DNA from: Conoideocrella luteorostrata
Lineage: Eukaryota > Ascomycota > Sordariomycetes > Hypocreales > Clavicipitaceae
Direction: 5' to 3'
NCBI GenBank assembly: GCA_032433595.1
Contig: JASWJB010000605.1
Coordinates: 1-12,352, forward strand
Length of the DNA: 12,352 bases
Both the position numbers and the translations under genes were made by a program. The notes beneath the pieces are model-generated. The model saw nothing but the letters and a program-made list of their open reading frames with translations. It did not search any database and was not told the origin of the DNA. The first letter of the stretch is position 1. Each line of letters begins with the position of its first letter. Below are positions 1 through 9,313 of this stretch, in pieces.

Positions 1-115
1 CTTTTTTTTTTTTTTTTTGTGTTATCTTTGTTCACCTCATCCGTTATTTGCATTGTCGTCCCGTCATCGCCATCAGCCCCGGTATACTAACGTTCTGAGC
101 GACGTCGTCCGCTAG
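1..115 (+). other. 3' end of a gatA intron
   Basis: This is the tail of an intron that begins before the window. A branch-site match CTAAC lies at 87-91 and the acceptor CTAG ends at 115, about 25 bases later, which is normal spacing in filamentous fungi. Translation from 116 restores the conserved YAQIASIPVGYNNP segment of fungal GABA aminotransferases, so the intron is in phase 2. A run of 17 T occupies 2-18. The CAG ending at 125 could also act as acceptor but would drop the conserved YAQ residues. Confidence 0.75.
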
Positions 116-1325
116 ATATGCCCAGATTGCTTCCATCCCCGTTGGCTACAACAACCCCGAGCTTCGAAAGGTCGCCCAGACCCCCGAGATGGTCGATGCC
201 ATCATCAACCGCCCCGCCCTGGGCAACTTCCCCTCGCACACCTGGGCGGGCATCCTCAAAACCGGCATCCTGAAAGTCGCCCCCAAGGGCCTGAACAACG
301 TCTACACCGCCATGGCCGGCTCCGACGCCAACGAGATTGCCTACAAGGCCGCCTTCATGTACAGGCGACAGCAGGAGCGAGGCGGGCCGGACGTCGAGTT
401 CACGCCGCAGGAGCTTGACAGCGCCATGAACAACCAGGCCCCCGGCGCCGCGCAGCTGTCCATCCTGTCCTTCAAGTCCAGCTTCCACGGCCGCCTGTTC
501 GGCTGCCTGTCCACCACGCGCTCCAAGCCCATCCACAAGCTGGACATTCCCGCATTCGACTGGCCGCAGGCCACCTTCCCCCAGCTCAAGTACCCGCTGG
601 ACCAGCACGTCGAGGAGAACGCCAAAGCTGAGCAGGCCAGTCTGGACGAGGTCGAGCACCTCATCAAGACCTGGCATCTGCCTCCCGCCGCCGTCGTCGT
701 GGAGCCCATCCAGAGCGAGGGTGGGGACAACCACACCAGCCCCGCCTTCTTCCAGAAACTGCGAGCCCTGACACGCAAGCACGGCATCCTCCTCATCGCC
801 GACGAGGTTCAGACCGGCGTTGGCGCCACCGGGAAGTTCTGGGCCCACGAGCACTGGGACCTGCAGGACCCCCCGGACATGGTCACCTTCTCCAAGAAGG
901 CCCAGACCGCAGGCTACTACTACCGCTCCAAGGACCTTCGCCCCAACAAGCCCTACCGCCAGTTCAACACGTGGATGGGCGACCCGTCCAAGGCTCTGCT
1001 CTTCCGGGGCATCATCAGCGAGATTGAGCGGCTTGACCTGGTGAACCACACCGCCAAGGTGGGCGACTACCTGTTCGGAAAGCTCGAGGGCCTTGCCGGC
1101 AAGTACCCCGATCACTTCCAGAATCTCCGCGGCAAGGGCCAGGGGACCTTTATCGCATTTGACAACCCCAAGCGCGACGAGTTCCTCGTCAAGGCCAAGG
1201 ACTTCGGTATCAACATTGGTGGAAGCGGTTCCACCGCCGTGCGTCTCCGACCAATGTTGACTTTCCAAGAGCACCACGTTGATATCCTCATCGAAGCTCT
1301 TGAGAAGGTTGTCAAGGCCCTGTAG
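116..1325 (+). CDS. gatA: 4-aminobutyrate aminotransferase (GABA transaminase), last exon, 5' partial
   Basis: PLP-dependent class III aminotransferase that transfers the amino group of GABA to 2-oxoglutarate, giving succinate semialdehyde and glutamate; it is the first step of GABA use as nitrogen source and part of the GABA shunt. The exon encodes 402 residues with no further intron; some 70-100 N-terminal residues are missing compared with a usual length near 470-500. Visible family motifs are IPVGYNNP, NRPALGNFPS, AMAGSDANE, the DEVQTGVGATGKFW block (Asp codon 801-803, which should contact the pyridine nitrogen) and TFSKKAQTAG, where the second Lys (codon 897-899) should hold PLP. The C-terminal RLRPMLTFQEHHVDIL is also typical. 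The AGSDAN stretch lacks the cysteines that hold the Fe-S cluster in the mammalian enzyme. Third positions are strongly C-biased until about 1200, suggesting high expression, then less so. It converges on the AT-hook gene. Confidence 0.94.
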
Positions 1326-2223
1326 ACTACTATATAGCGCCTACATGATGAAAATTGGGTTTTGCAACAATGTGAAAAGGAGGGGGGAAGGGCGAGGGAT
1401 GCAGTCCGGGGAAGAAGGGGGGCAAGGGGTGGTTATGCGAGTGAAAACCAAACTCAGAGTATTTCCTGTTTAATATACTTACCATCATAGGGCTTTGTCT
1501 TTGTAGCCACTTCTGGACTTGGGCGCCTCACATTGGAGATGAGGAAGCTGTTTGTTTGGGTTGGGACCAAAATGGAAATCATGGTCCATAAGACCATATT
1601 TAATGACTTTCAACTGATTCGAATCAATTTTACTCGCTTGCCAATGCGTTGTGATATTCTCGAAATACTTCGTCCCTTGAAGCCTATATTTTATGCGTGA
1701 TAAAAAAGCAAAAGCAAATAACCTCCATGTTCCGTGCTGACGGAACGATATGGACAGACTCCACATGCAAAAGTCAAATATGCCACCCTTCTTGTATCCC
1801 CTGATCTATAAACCTTTCGTGAACTTCATATCGTACATGCTTTCATGCTTAAATCCTCCGAAATCATCAGTACGTTGTCCTCGTCCAGCTCAAATGACGG
1901 CAGTCCCTGCTTGCCTACACAATAGATTCAATCGACCATTGAGAGCAAACCATAAACGGAGCTGGCAAAACAAAGGGAACAACAGATGGGAGAGAGCATC
2001 GTCCAACCATAATGCGTAGTATGCACAAATTGAAATAGACAAGCATGAACAAAGAAAAAAAATATAGTGTAGCTTTGGCAGAAGGGGCAGTAGTCGACAA
2101 CCTTCTGGTGATTCTGTCAAAAGATTGATTGGCATGATAAATGCAGCTGCATTGTCGCCTACATGAAAGAGAAAGAGTAAAAGGCTTCAGCGATATGAAT
2201 CTTTGGTTCTCATCCTAGCTGTT
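1326..2223. other. Convergent 3' spacer between gatA and the AT-hook gene
   Basis: Two genes end towards each other here, so the interval should hold both 3' UTRs. I see no canonical AATAAA; AT-rich stretches such as TTTAATATA near 1470 on the plus strand could serve gatA. Short ORFs on both strands (for example minus 1485-1766) have no recognisable sequence or gene-like codon use. A perfect 12-base palindrome lies at 1615-1626 and a G-rich block at 1382-1429. Confidence 0.6.
1382..1429 (+). other. G-rich tract, possible RNA G-quadruplex in gatA 3' UTR
   Basis: Six G-runs of three or more lie within 48 bases (1382-1387, 1390-1392, 1396-1398, 1408-1411, 1417-1422, 1426-1429), on the sense strand and starting 57 bases after the gatA stop codon. 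Most loops are 2-5 bases and one is 9 bases. Folding is inferred from the run pattern only. Confidence 0.4.
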
Positions 2224-3376
2224 TCAGCCACTGGGTGGTTCCTGTTGGCCGCCTCCAGTCATGTTGGCCGGCTGCAGGCTGGGGTCAATTTCGGGATAAT
2301 TGCAGTTGATCAGATTTTGAAAAGAATCCGAATCCATGTCATCGACATGGTTCATGAATGATGTGTTACAAGATGTGGAAGGTCCATTGCCGGATACAAA
2401 ATCGTTGTGCGCCGGCACAGGCTGATGCACCATTGCCATTTGTGCAGTATCAGCAACTTGTCCATGGTTGATGCTTGATAAGAAACAAGCCGCTTTCGGC
2501 ATCGCACGCGCGAACCGCTAGATTGCGCCGCTGGATACTGTAGAAGCTGCGTTGGCAGTGCTAGGGCCAGCCTGCTGGTCCTGTAAACCACCACCCAGAC
2601 GCATACGCTTCCTGTCTCTCATACCCTCATCGGCTGCAGGCAGATTGTTTGGGGCAATATGCACCAGTGATTGTGCTGAATTGCCGTTTGAACGAGAAGT
2701 CGCAGGCAATAGGGGTCTCTGTGCAGCAACTGGCTGTGGACGAGGAGCTAGGCGCGGCGGAAGCATTGGGCGAAGATCCTTCTTTGCTTTGTCGGCTCTG
2801 GATGGTCTGCCTCTTTTCTTCGGTTGTTCTTGTTGAGGGAGACTCACAGCGCCTGCGCCGTAGCCTTGATCGGCTCCGCTGGTAGATCTTGGAGGGATCG
2901 CACTCGTGGAAGTTAAAGAACTTGGTGATGAGAGGTTTTGCATACAGGGGCTGGTTGCGTCGCCTGCGACAGAGCCACGATGCCCGTTGGGGGACAGCCC
3001 ACCCTGACTGCCTGTTGACGGACGTTTCGACAGAGGGTACTGGGCTTTCATTTGGTCGACAACTTGTATACACTGATTCATGTTACGACCTGTAATGAAA
3101 TTAGAATTTCGTTCAAAGAGTTATGGTGTTAGACAACAGTGAGGAGGCGGAGAATTGTGTACCCAGCGGAAGTTGCATGTTCATCCAATTAGGAACAACA
3201 TTGTTGGCGGAAATAAACTGCAACAACTGTTCAACGTCGACAGCGCTGGATTTCAATATCTCAGCAAGGACAAATAGCTGGGGTCCGAGATGAAGATATT
3301 AGTGGTTTGCTCTCGAATAATGCGTGTTAGCCATGTTGAATCATACCTTCTCTTCGCGACTGAATGAGTAGTCCAT
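2224..3376 (-). CDS. AT-hook protein of unknown function, multi-exon, with an in-frame TAG near the 3' end
   Basis: Exon 1 is 3376-3347 (MDYSFSREEK), exon 2 3277-3163 and exon 3 starts at 3089. Intron 1 (3346-3278, GTATGA to CCCAG) is in phase 0 and intron 2 (3162-3090, GTACAC to TACAG) in phase 1. The N-terminal 60 residues look helical and conserved (FSREEKLFVLAEILKSS, NWMNMQLPLGRNMNQC), in a style I associate with small uncharacterised fungal proteins. A long low-complexity Ser/Pro/Gln linker follows, then an AT-hook core KRGRP at residues 140-144 followed by basic residues, which suggests minor-groove binding to AT-rich DNA in the nucleus. The frame meets TAG at 2520-2518 after 238 residues, then stays open to TGA at 2224 with a coding-like acidic tail (DDMDSDSFQNLINCN). 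The best repair is a phase-0 intron 2538-2422, giving 297 residues. Function is inferred only; the gene itself is well supported. Confidence 0.75.
2422..2538 (-). other. Probable third intron (117 bases) removing the in-frame TAG of the AT-hook gene
   Basis: Read on the minus strand, a donor GTATCC at 2538 and an acceptor ATCAG ending at 2422 enclose the TAG. The segment is 39 codons long and phase 0 at both ends, so splicing or retention keeps the downstream frame. A branch-like GCTGAT lies about 29 bases before the acceptor. The donor is not optimal. Donors GTATGA at 2624 or GTATGC at 2606 with an acceptor AAAG at 2493 also keep frame but lack a good branch site. Confidence 0.42.
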
Positions 3377-3799
3377 GATCTATGAGACGCCGTGGGGGAA
3401 AATGAATCACAAAACGAAAGAAAGAAATTCAAGATGAGTAGAAATACCGAATTAAGATAGCCCTTGCGTATACATTGGCGGTGCTGCTGTGTCGTTCAGA
3501 AGTGAAACCAAGGTGACCAGGGTACTAGGAAGAATAGAAGGTGTTGTCGCTATTATCCCACTATTCAAGACATTATTGAATGCACATCTCCCCGATTGAA
3601 GACGGGCTTTTGATAAAAATTCGAGTCGCCAGCTGTCAAAAAATGCCTGCGTCGGTATGACTTGAAAAGGGGAGACTTCTTACAGCCCCCTGATAGTTAT
3701 TCACTGAGTCAGACAATATCCGGATGAAGATTCGTTGAGCCCCTCCTCTCATGCACATGAAAGACGTCTCTTGAACGGGCTCAATAGAGGATAGGCAGA

Positions 3800-4348
3800 C
3801 TACAGGCGCGCGTCCTGCCAGCAGAAACCGTGGGCACGGAGGTCAGAGGCAAGTGTGCGACAGTGCGTAAGTAAACGGTTGTGCAACGATGATGCAGAGA
3901 CGGTGGAAATACAATAAGGGTGAGGCGTGAGGCGACAAACGGCATATATAATGTCGATCCGCGCGACATACGGCAGACTGTAGGACCAATAGCACCAACG
4001 AAGAACACAGGCCAAAGGGGTCAGCGCGTGGCTGCGCAACTGGACAGGGAGAACATAAACTATTGGTAACCTCTTTTCTTGGTTTCGTCCTTCAGCAGTT
4101 GCGAGCAGTCTCCTCTGCGTTTCGGAAGGTAATGCCTTGAATAGACCAGGCTTGTTTTCTTTCGTTTCATCGGCTGCTGCTGATGCGCCAAACAATTGAA
4201 GGTCGGGGAGAACAATAACATACGTCTTGAGACCTGGATGTTTGGCCCCGCGGCGAATGGATACCACCTTGCTATTGTTGATGGCGCGGCACTGTTGACG
4301 GTGACCGTGGTGGTGCGGACGATGAGCGACCAGGGTTGCAGCGAACAT
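3800..4348 (-). CDS. Questionable hypothetical ORF, 182 codons
   Basis: This is the longest minus-strand frame upstream of the AT-hook gene. It begins at an ATG and has a charged middle part (around residues 60-95) with mixed, moderately gene-like codon use, including a GLFKALPSETQRRL stretch. The C-terminal third is rich in Cys, His and Tyr with no pattern, which is typical of a chance frame, so at most the first half could be an exon. No domain, signal peptide or membrane segment is recognised. It may equally be part of a long 5' leader or promoter of the AT-hook gene, which is on the same strand 424 bases downstream. Confidence 0.13.
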   Translation of the reverse strand: MFAATLVAHRPHHHGHRQQCRAINNSKVVSIRRGAKHPGLKTYVIVLPDLQLFGASAAADETKENKPGLFKALPSETQRRLLATAEGRNQEKRLPIVYVLPVQLRSHALTPLACVLRWCYWSYSLPYVARIDIIYAVCRLTPHPYCISTVSASSLHNRLLTHCRTLASDLRAHGFCWQDARL

Positions 4349-4962
4349 GGGTCAGTGGCGATGGGGAGGAGGAGCCGCCAAAGAGGCAACAAATGAGTTG
4401 GATGCCACACCAGATTTGCCGCTGTTGAGTTTACTGTGCAGATTGTCGTCTGCGTTTAAAAGCGAGGCGTCTTCATGACGGAACCTCGCAGCGGCAAAGG
4501 CTAGGCCCGCTTCAGGGGTCTAGATCAACAACGGCGTCTTCGTCGTACAAACCCGAATTTAGGGCAGCCATTTGCCACGCCAAGTGGTAATGAGACGCTT
4601 TCGTGTGGAAAGTGCTTTTTGCATTGCAAAATGGCTTGCTGTCGTGCATCAGCACCGAAGCCGAGCTGAATGCGGAAGAAATTCAGAACTATCCAACGCC
4701 GAGGATACCATTTGCGACTGCTTAGATTCCGCCGAGTTGACAAACCCAACAAAGGGGCGGGGTGGACCGACTGGTCTCAAAGTCTAAATATCAAGCAAAT
4801 AAAGTGTCTTTGAGTCGGCCATCGTCTTGCAGAGCTAGATTCAATGGGAGGCAACCGGGAGCGCGCAGGCAGGCAAAAAGTGACCAGGATTGGAGGTGTG
4901 CACACTCGCACCAATACTTCTAACTCTCTTTGATTTTCGGAGATGTGTCAACGTCTCGTAAG

Positions 4963-7293
4963 TACTCCGTACAGCACAGTTGGGAATAGGGCATTGGTGT
5001 GATTGGCATCGGCACTTTCCGGCCCGAAATGAGTCTCAGATTGGGTGACAAGCCGATATAGCTTCATAACCCCCGAGTATCCTTTCTTTTGGCGATTGTG
5101 TTACTGTCATTCCATTTTGGTCGCATACGCCGAGAGAAGAACCGGGACATGAGCAGCGGGAACAGAGGGAGACTTGCGCTGCGTATAGTCCGTAGCGTCG
5201 GTGAGTATCGGCAACATCTCTTTCTCTCCCTCCCCTCTCATTGTAGGCAGAGTAGGGTGTCGACAGTCGACCCACCTCTCGTCTTTTCTGCAGGATAGTG
5301 CAGGGCTATTATGCAGATGCCATGGCCCAGGCGCATCAAGGACAGTAATAGTTACTTGCCGTGCAGTGACGTGCAGTGCAGTCTGCATCGCAGAGTTGTC
5401 TCTGACTCTGTCTATGACCCAACACCACCATCAAGACGTAGCGCCTGACCGTGTCTCACTCACCCTCCCATCTCGTCGCGCCAAACCGAACAAGTTGCGT
5501 CTTTGGCCAGCTGGGATGCCTCGCTGCGCTTCCCGCGCGCCCACGCACCTAGCAAAGCAACCCGTCAGCAAGCTTGAACCTTGTCCATGGTGTGAGTAAG
5601 TCATCTGCGGCGATGGCGTCCATCTGGGCTGTAGTGTCAAAATCGGTGAAAGCTGGCTGCGGCGAGCATTCAGAACGGAGGAGGACGGGAAGACACCCCA
5701 TTCGTGTAAGTGGCCCGCGTGACCATGCAAGTGTCTGCTTGTCTGTGGCTTAACTGGCTCAACCACAACCATCTTACCTGGGACGGGGGACTTGCAGCTG
5801 AATGAGCCACACAAATCTCCCTTCTCCTCTTAGATTGTGTGCCAATCAAAGACCTCAAGACCTTGGTCATCTCCTCACAGCCCACATGTTCGTTGAAATG
5901 CCGTACATGATGGACGCAGGCATCTTTTGCTTGGGTTCCTCTGTATGGGCAAGTGCGGGCGCATGGTTTGCGTGAGATGGACCAGTGGCCGCTCAGAAAG
6001 CCCAGCTGGTGTGTCTGAGTGTTACCTAGGCCTCGACATGGCTCGCATCCGCACCTCTTACCAGTCGCATGAATGCGCAGAGATTGGAGAGACCTGCGTT
6101 CTTGATGGAAATAAATAAGGGGAATAAAAACTTGTGGCCTTTTGACGTGTGCACATTTTGGAGCAGGAGCACCGACCGCCTTTTTATATAGTCTGGTCTG
6201 GTCTGGGGTTGCTCCTTCCCGCGAAGCCCAATTGCTCTGCTCCATGCAACGGTGAGTTGGCATTCAAAAAGACCCACAGCTACTGGACAAAATCGGACAG
6301 GAACGACTGCTTCAAGCACCGTTCTACTATTAGCCGTGTCAAAAGCCCGCTATCTATCCGGAACTTGATCAAATCTGCTATGTGAGACACGTAATACTGC
6401 TTTGTCTGTCATGCTTTGATGCCCAATTGCTTTGATGCAATTGCCCTATCACATGTGCCGACCCGCCATTCCCTTACTTCATACGGAGTGCAATATATAT
6501 CTTTACGCTTGTCAGTACACACCGCCAGCCAGCGGAGCGGAACAGCACGGCATGGCATTCTCGGTTACACAGCTTCAGAGCACAATAATACTTATCTACC
6601 AGCCAAGAGGAATCGCAATCTCCAGGTTCCTAATCCGAACGTCTTGGCCGTTCCGCCGTTTGGGCTCCCCGAGCAATCAGGAATGGTTCTCCAATTTGTC
6701 CAGCGTTTTGACTGTTCTAACATGTACCACACGGTCGCCTTCCCAGCGCAAACTCCGTACCAGGTTGACCAGCCGGCAACAATGCAATTGGCAGTCTTTT
6801 AGGAAAACTTTAATCATCTGTCCACGCAATTTAATCCAAGGGAGGAAAGGGTTTTCAGAAAATATTAGATTTCAATGAACGAACCGTGACATCACGGGTC
6901 GTCGAACTAGCTATGTATGTGTGCCCAACTTCGACGCCGCTGGGAACTGGACCAAATCTGTCCAATCAGTGGTGGTACCGGCAATAAAATCGGCCAGTGT
7001 GTAAGACCGGTGTAATGTCTCCATACCACGGTTTAGGATCCAAGACGATTAGATCTCAAGGTCAGCCCGACGGGTCAGTGAGAAGAACCAACTTGATTGC
7101 GGATAGGGATGAGGCGAGCTGCCAGCCAGTTCTACGCGGTGACACTGTTTGTTTTAAGATCGATTCCCATTGACTTGCCAATTGGAACTAGACGTTCGGG
7201 AGTCGTTGCGACACCTGGAAGTTTGATTGACGCGAGGGTGGATGCCTTAACCTCGCATACTCTACAGATGACCTAGAGCTCGCCAACTCCGTA
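4963..7293. repeat. Dispersed GTACGGAGT-type word, four copies
   Basis: Exact 8-base matches to TACGGAGT or its complement ACTCCGTA lie at 4964-4971 (minus), 6482-6489 (plus), 6752-6759 (minus) and 7286-7293 (minus). Three of them extend to the 9-mer GTACGGAGT. The flanks are not alike, so this is a recurring word and not a longer repeat. With the three downstream copies there are seven in the window, against about 0.4 expected for a random 8-mer on both strands. Confidence 0.7.
6413..6443. repeat. Short imperfect tandem repeat overlapping a 7-bp inverted repeat
   Basis: GCTTTGATGC occurs at 6413-6422 and again at 6429-6438, each followed by an AATT-containing spacer, which gives two units of about 16 and 14 bases. 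The arms CAATTGC (6424-6430) and GCAATTG (6437-6443) are complementary with a 6-base loop. The word GCCCAATTGCT at 6421-6431 also occurs at 6226-6236. It is likely a small replication-slippage duplication. Confidence 0.5.
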
Positions 7294-7678
7294 CACGCAA
7301 TTACAATAGAACAATTCACGTTACCACACAAGGTCAATTTGTCGCTCTGTAGCCAAGAAGAGGATTTCTGGATTCGCTTCAGGCAGGATTGAAATACTTC
7401 ATTCATGCGGGGGGGTCTTGGTCTTCTTATATTCCCAATCAGGGCCAAGGACAAACGCCACATTCGAGGGCTGAAGGCTCCAATGCAAGTAGCAACGCCT
7501 CGGGACTTTTTAACGCTTGGTCTAGGCCTGCTGCCTACCAGATTCACGACGGCGTGCCAATCGGCGCTCACTGAGCACAACAAATAAGCTCGACAAGAGT
7601 TAAATCTCGTATATGGCGTATTGTCGCTTGGCGCCTTGGTTGGTCAAGAAGAGTGGTAGATGAGGCTATCGCGTTCTC

Positions 7679-7893
7679 TATAAATTCCCTCGCTTCTCCC
7701 GTCCAAGATGGAGAGTGAACCACCAGCGACAGGTTTACCACAGTATTACCAGGACCATACATCCCTCAACTGCATAGCGATTTCGCTGCAAACCTAAAGA
7801 CACTTTTGGCTCAGTCAACACAGCTCTGCCCTATTTGCTTATTTCTTTATTTGACCTTCCCCGCTTTAACTACAAACCGGCGCATCAATTATC
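7679..7893 (+). promoter_or_regulatory. Candidate promoter and leader of the YCII-related gene
   Basis: A TATAAAT match at 7679-7685 lies about 210 bases before the start codon, and a CCAAT word is at 7557-7561. The sequence just before the ATG (about 7800-7880) is pyrimidine-rich with T-rich runs, as is common around fungal transcription starts. No ATG intervenes in the last 60 bases. Element assignment is by motif only. Confidence 0.35.
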
Positions 7894-8337
7894 ATGCCCA
7901 AGTTCGCTTTTCTCGTCGTTGCCGACGCTATGGCCGATCAGCCTAACCTCGAAATTCCCGCTGAAATGTTCGAGATAATGACCACCTTCAACGAAAAGAT
8001 GGCCGATGCGGGCATCCTTCTGCATGCTGACGGCTTTCGTCCGTCGTCCGTCGACAGCTACCGACTCAAATTTGGAGCCCGGTCCGGCCCTGAAGTCATT
8101 CCCGGACCCTTTGATCTCTCAAAAGAGGACCACATTGCCGGATACTGGATTGTCAAGACGAAGGATGCCGAAGAGGCCCTCGGTTGGGCCAAGCAGGTTC
8201 CTTTTCCACAGGGGGAGCTGCTCGTTCGAAGAATCTCTGACGAGTGTGACTTGGGCAAGAGCTTTACGTCTCAGTTGAAAGAGCGGCAGGAGAAGTTGAA
8301 GGTGAAGTTGCAGGAGAATCTGAAGGCAGCTGAGTGA
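7894..8337 (+). CDS. YCII-related (DGPF-type) domain protein, 147 aa
   Basis: Small intronless gene encoding a single alpha/beta YCII-related domain of the dimeric ferredoxin-like fold. Residues 2-12 form the first strand (PKFAFLVVADA), 21-40 the helix with Met/Phe/Asn positions typical of the family (PAEMFEIMTTFNEKMADAG), 41-61 carry the LLHADGFRPSS segment, and 80-114 the HIAGYWIVKTKDAEEALGWAK block ending in GELLVRRI. The family signature DGPF appears here as PGPF (residues 70-73), so its acidic residue is replaced. Residues 125-147 form a highly charged Lys/Glu/Gln helix, possibly a short coiled coil. Bacterial relatives are small enzymes or sigma-factor partners; no specific reaction can be assigned in this fungus. 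No signal peptide or membrane segment is seen, so it is probably cytosolic. An AATAAG at 8509-8514 could help form the 3' end. Confidence 0.88.
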   Translation: MPKFAFLVVADAMADQPNLEIPAEMFEIMTTFNEKMADAGILLHADGFRPSSVDSYRLKFGARSGPEVIPGPFDLSKEDHIAGYWIVKTKDAEEALGWAKQVPFPQGELLVRRISDECDLGKSFTSQLKERQEKLKVKLQENLKAAE

Positions 8338-9046
8338 ACATCGCTCAACTAGGCTTGGTTGTTGTCGGGTATTTCCTAGTCGATTACAGAGTATGAGTCG
8401 GGCGTCCTATGAGGTTACAAATACAATAACTACTATTGAGATCGGGTTTCCTCTTTTTTCGATAGCGATTGTGCAGTATAAGAACCGCATCCAAAAATTG
8501 TATGCTTTAATAAGCGAGCTGGTTTGATATCCTTCAGCCCATTCTGAGTAGACTTGCTATTGAAGCCATGGAGAGGTCCTTTCTAGCGTGTACGCATTCT
8601 AGAACTCGCCAAAGTGGCCGCTGGGATTCTACGAGCTCTTGCCCGTATCGCAGATCAGAGATTATAGTAAAGGAACAGCGCATGGTCATAAGGTATAGCC
8701 CAATATCAGCTGCCCAACGTCACCACAGCGCTAAACCAATCGCCACTCAATGCCAACAAGCACTAATAGTATCCCTTAGCCTCCTATTACCATGCGTAAC
8801 CCGTGAAGGGATGGGAAGAAGCTAGGACCAGCCTAAAATCTAAAGCTAAAGAGCGCTGCGAAATTAACCCGAGGTGCCCGTAATCGTCCGAACCTAGAAC
8901 AAAATCTACCTATGAGCCCTTTCATGAGGAGGCTTCGTGTTGACACAAACGGGGATAAGACGGTCCAATTTCCATGGCCATCGCTAGGCTGCTTGGCCAC
9001 GCCTGAATGAAACGTCACACACGATGTTTTTTGGGGTTGATGACGG

Positions 9047-9292
9047 TTAGCTGAAATAGAGAGGAGACGATCGAGTGGAGATGGGGAGTTGTTTACGGGC
9101 GATGCCCCCGTTCGAAGTGGACTCGGCCGGGGCTGTGTCGCGGCAGAATGGGCATTTGCAAGTGAGCGCCTCGCGGGGATCTAACTGACCTTGGAGAACG
9201 ACATGCGAGGAGCTGCAATGCGTTTTTACATGTTCAAAGCCAGCGACCTCTGTCTGGGCTAGTAGTAACCAACAATACTTTGTATGCCAGCA
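9047..9292 (-). other. Weak coding-like island rich in Cys and His
   Basis: On the minus strand this stretch is open for 81 codons between TAG and TAA and contains no ATG. The translation has Cys/His spacing reminiscent of zinc-binding sequences: Cys, then after five residues Cys, then after thirteen residues His-x3-His, then His, and later the motif CKCPFC. The segment LDPREALTCKCPFCRD has C-rich third positions. Plus-strand frames over the same bases are also open, so the signal could be chance in GC-rich DNA. If real, it would be an internal exon or a gene remnant. Confidence 0.17.
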
Positions 9293-9313
9293 CTATGCAT
9301 TATTGGCTGCCTC

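Larger units (their letters stand above)
3377..7893. other. Gene-poor divergent intergenic region, about 4.5 kb
   Basis: This lies between the start of the minus-strand AT-hook gene and the start of the plus-strand YCII-related gene, so it contains both promoters. Open frames up to about 200 codons exist on both strands but none shows a recognisable domain, a consistent codon bias or conserved splice structure. Base composition is near 50% GC, so there is no sign of an AT-rich, RIP-degraded transposon. TATA-like stretches occur at 3949-3957 and 6181-6189 (the latter followed by three GTCTG units at 6191-6205). Four copies of the ACTCCGTA/TACGGAGT word fall here. A non-coding RNA or a diverged gene cannot be excluded. 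Confidence 0.55.

Noticed and set aside
87..1277. 396-codon open frame antisense to gatA
   Set aside because: It mirrors the C-biased third positions of gatA, which remove antisense stops. The translation is Gly/Val/Leu-rich with no family resemblance, while the plus strand carries an unmistakable aminotransferase.
2352..2594. Minus-strand frame overlapping the TAG region of the AT-hook gene
   Set aside because: It is a shifted frame reached only by a 46-base intron and ends soon after. The original frame has better codon use and a better tail.
5670..6263. 197-codon minus-strand ORF in the gene-poor interval
   Set aside because: Rich in Arg, His, Cys and Ser with no domain, no hydrophobic pattern and no splice support. 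It overlaps other equally open frames, so chance is likeliest.
6416..6878. Two overlapping plus-strand ORFs of 128 and 148 codons
   Set aside because: Both frames are open over the same bases and neither looks like protein. They contain repeats and two copies of the intergenic word.
9233..9241. GTTCAAAGC, a match to the tRNA B-box
   Set aside because: The flanks do not form a T-arm stem and no A-box or acceptor stem is found; similar hits at 1617 and 11701 fail the same test.
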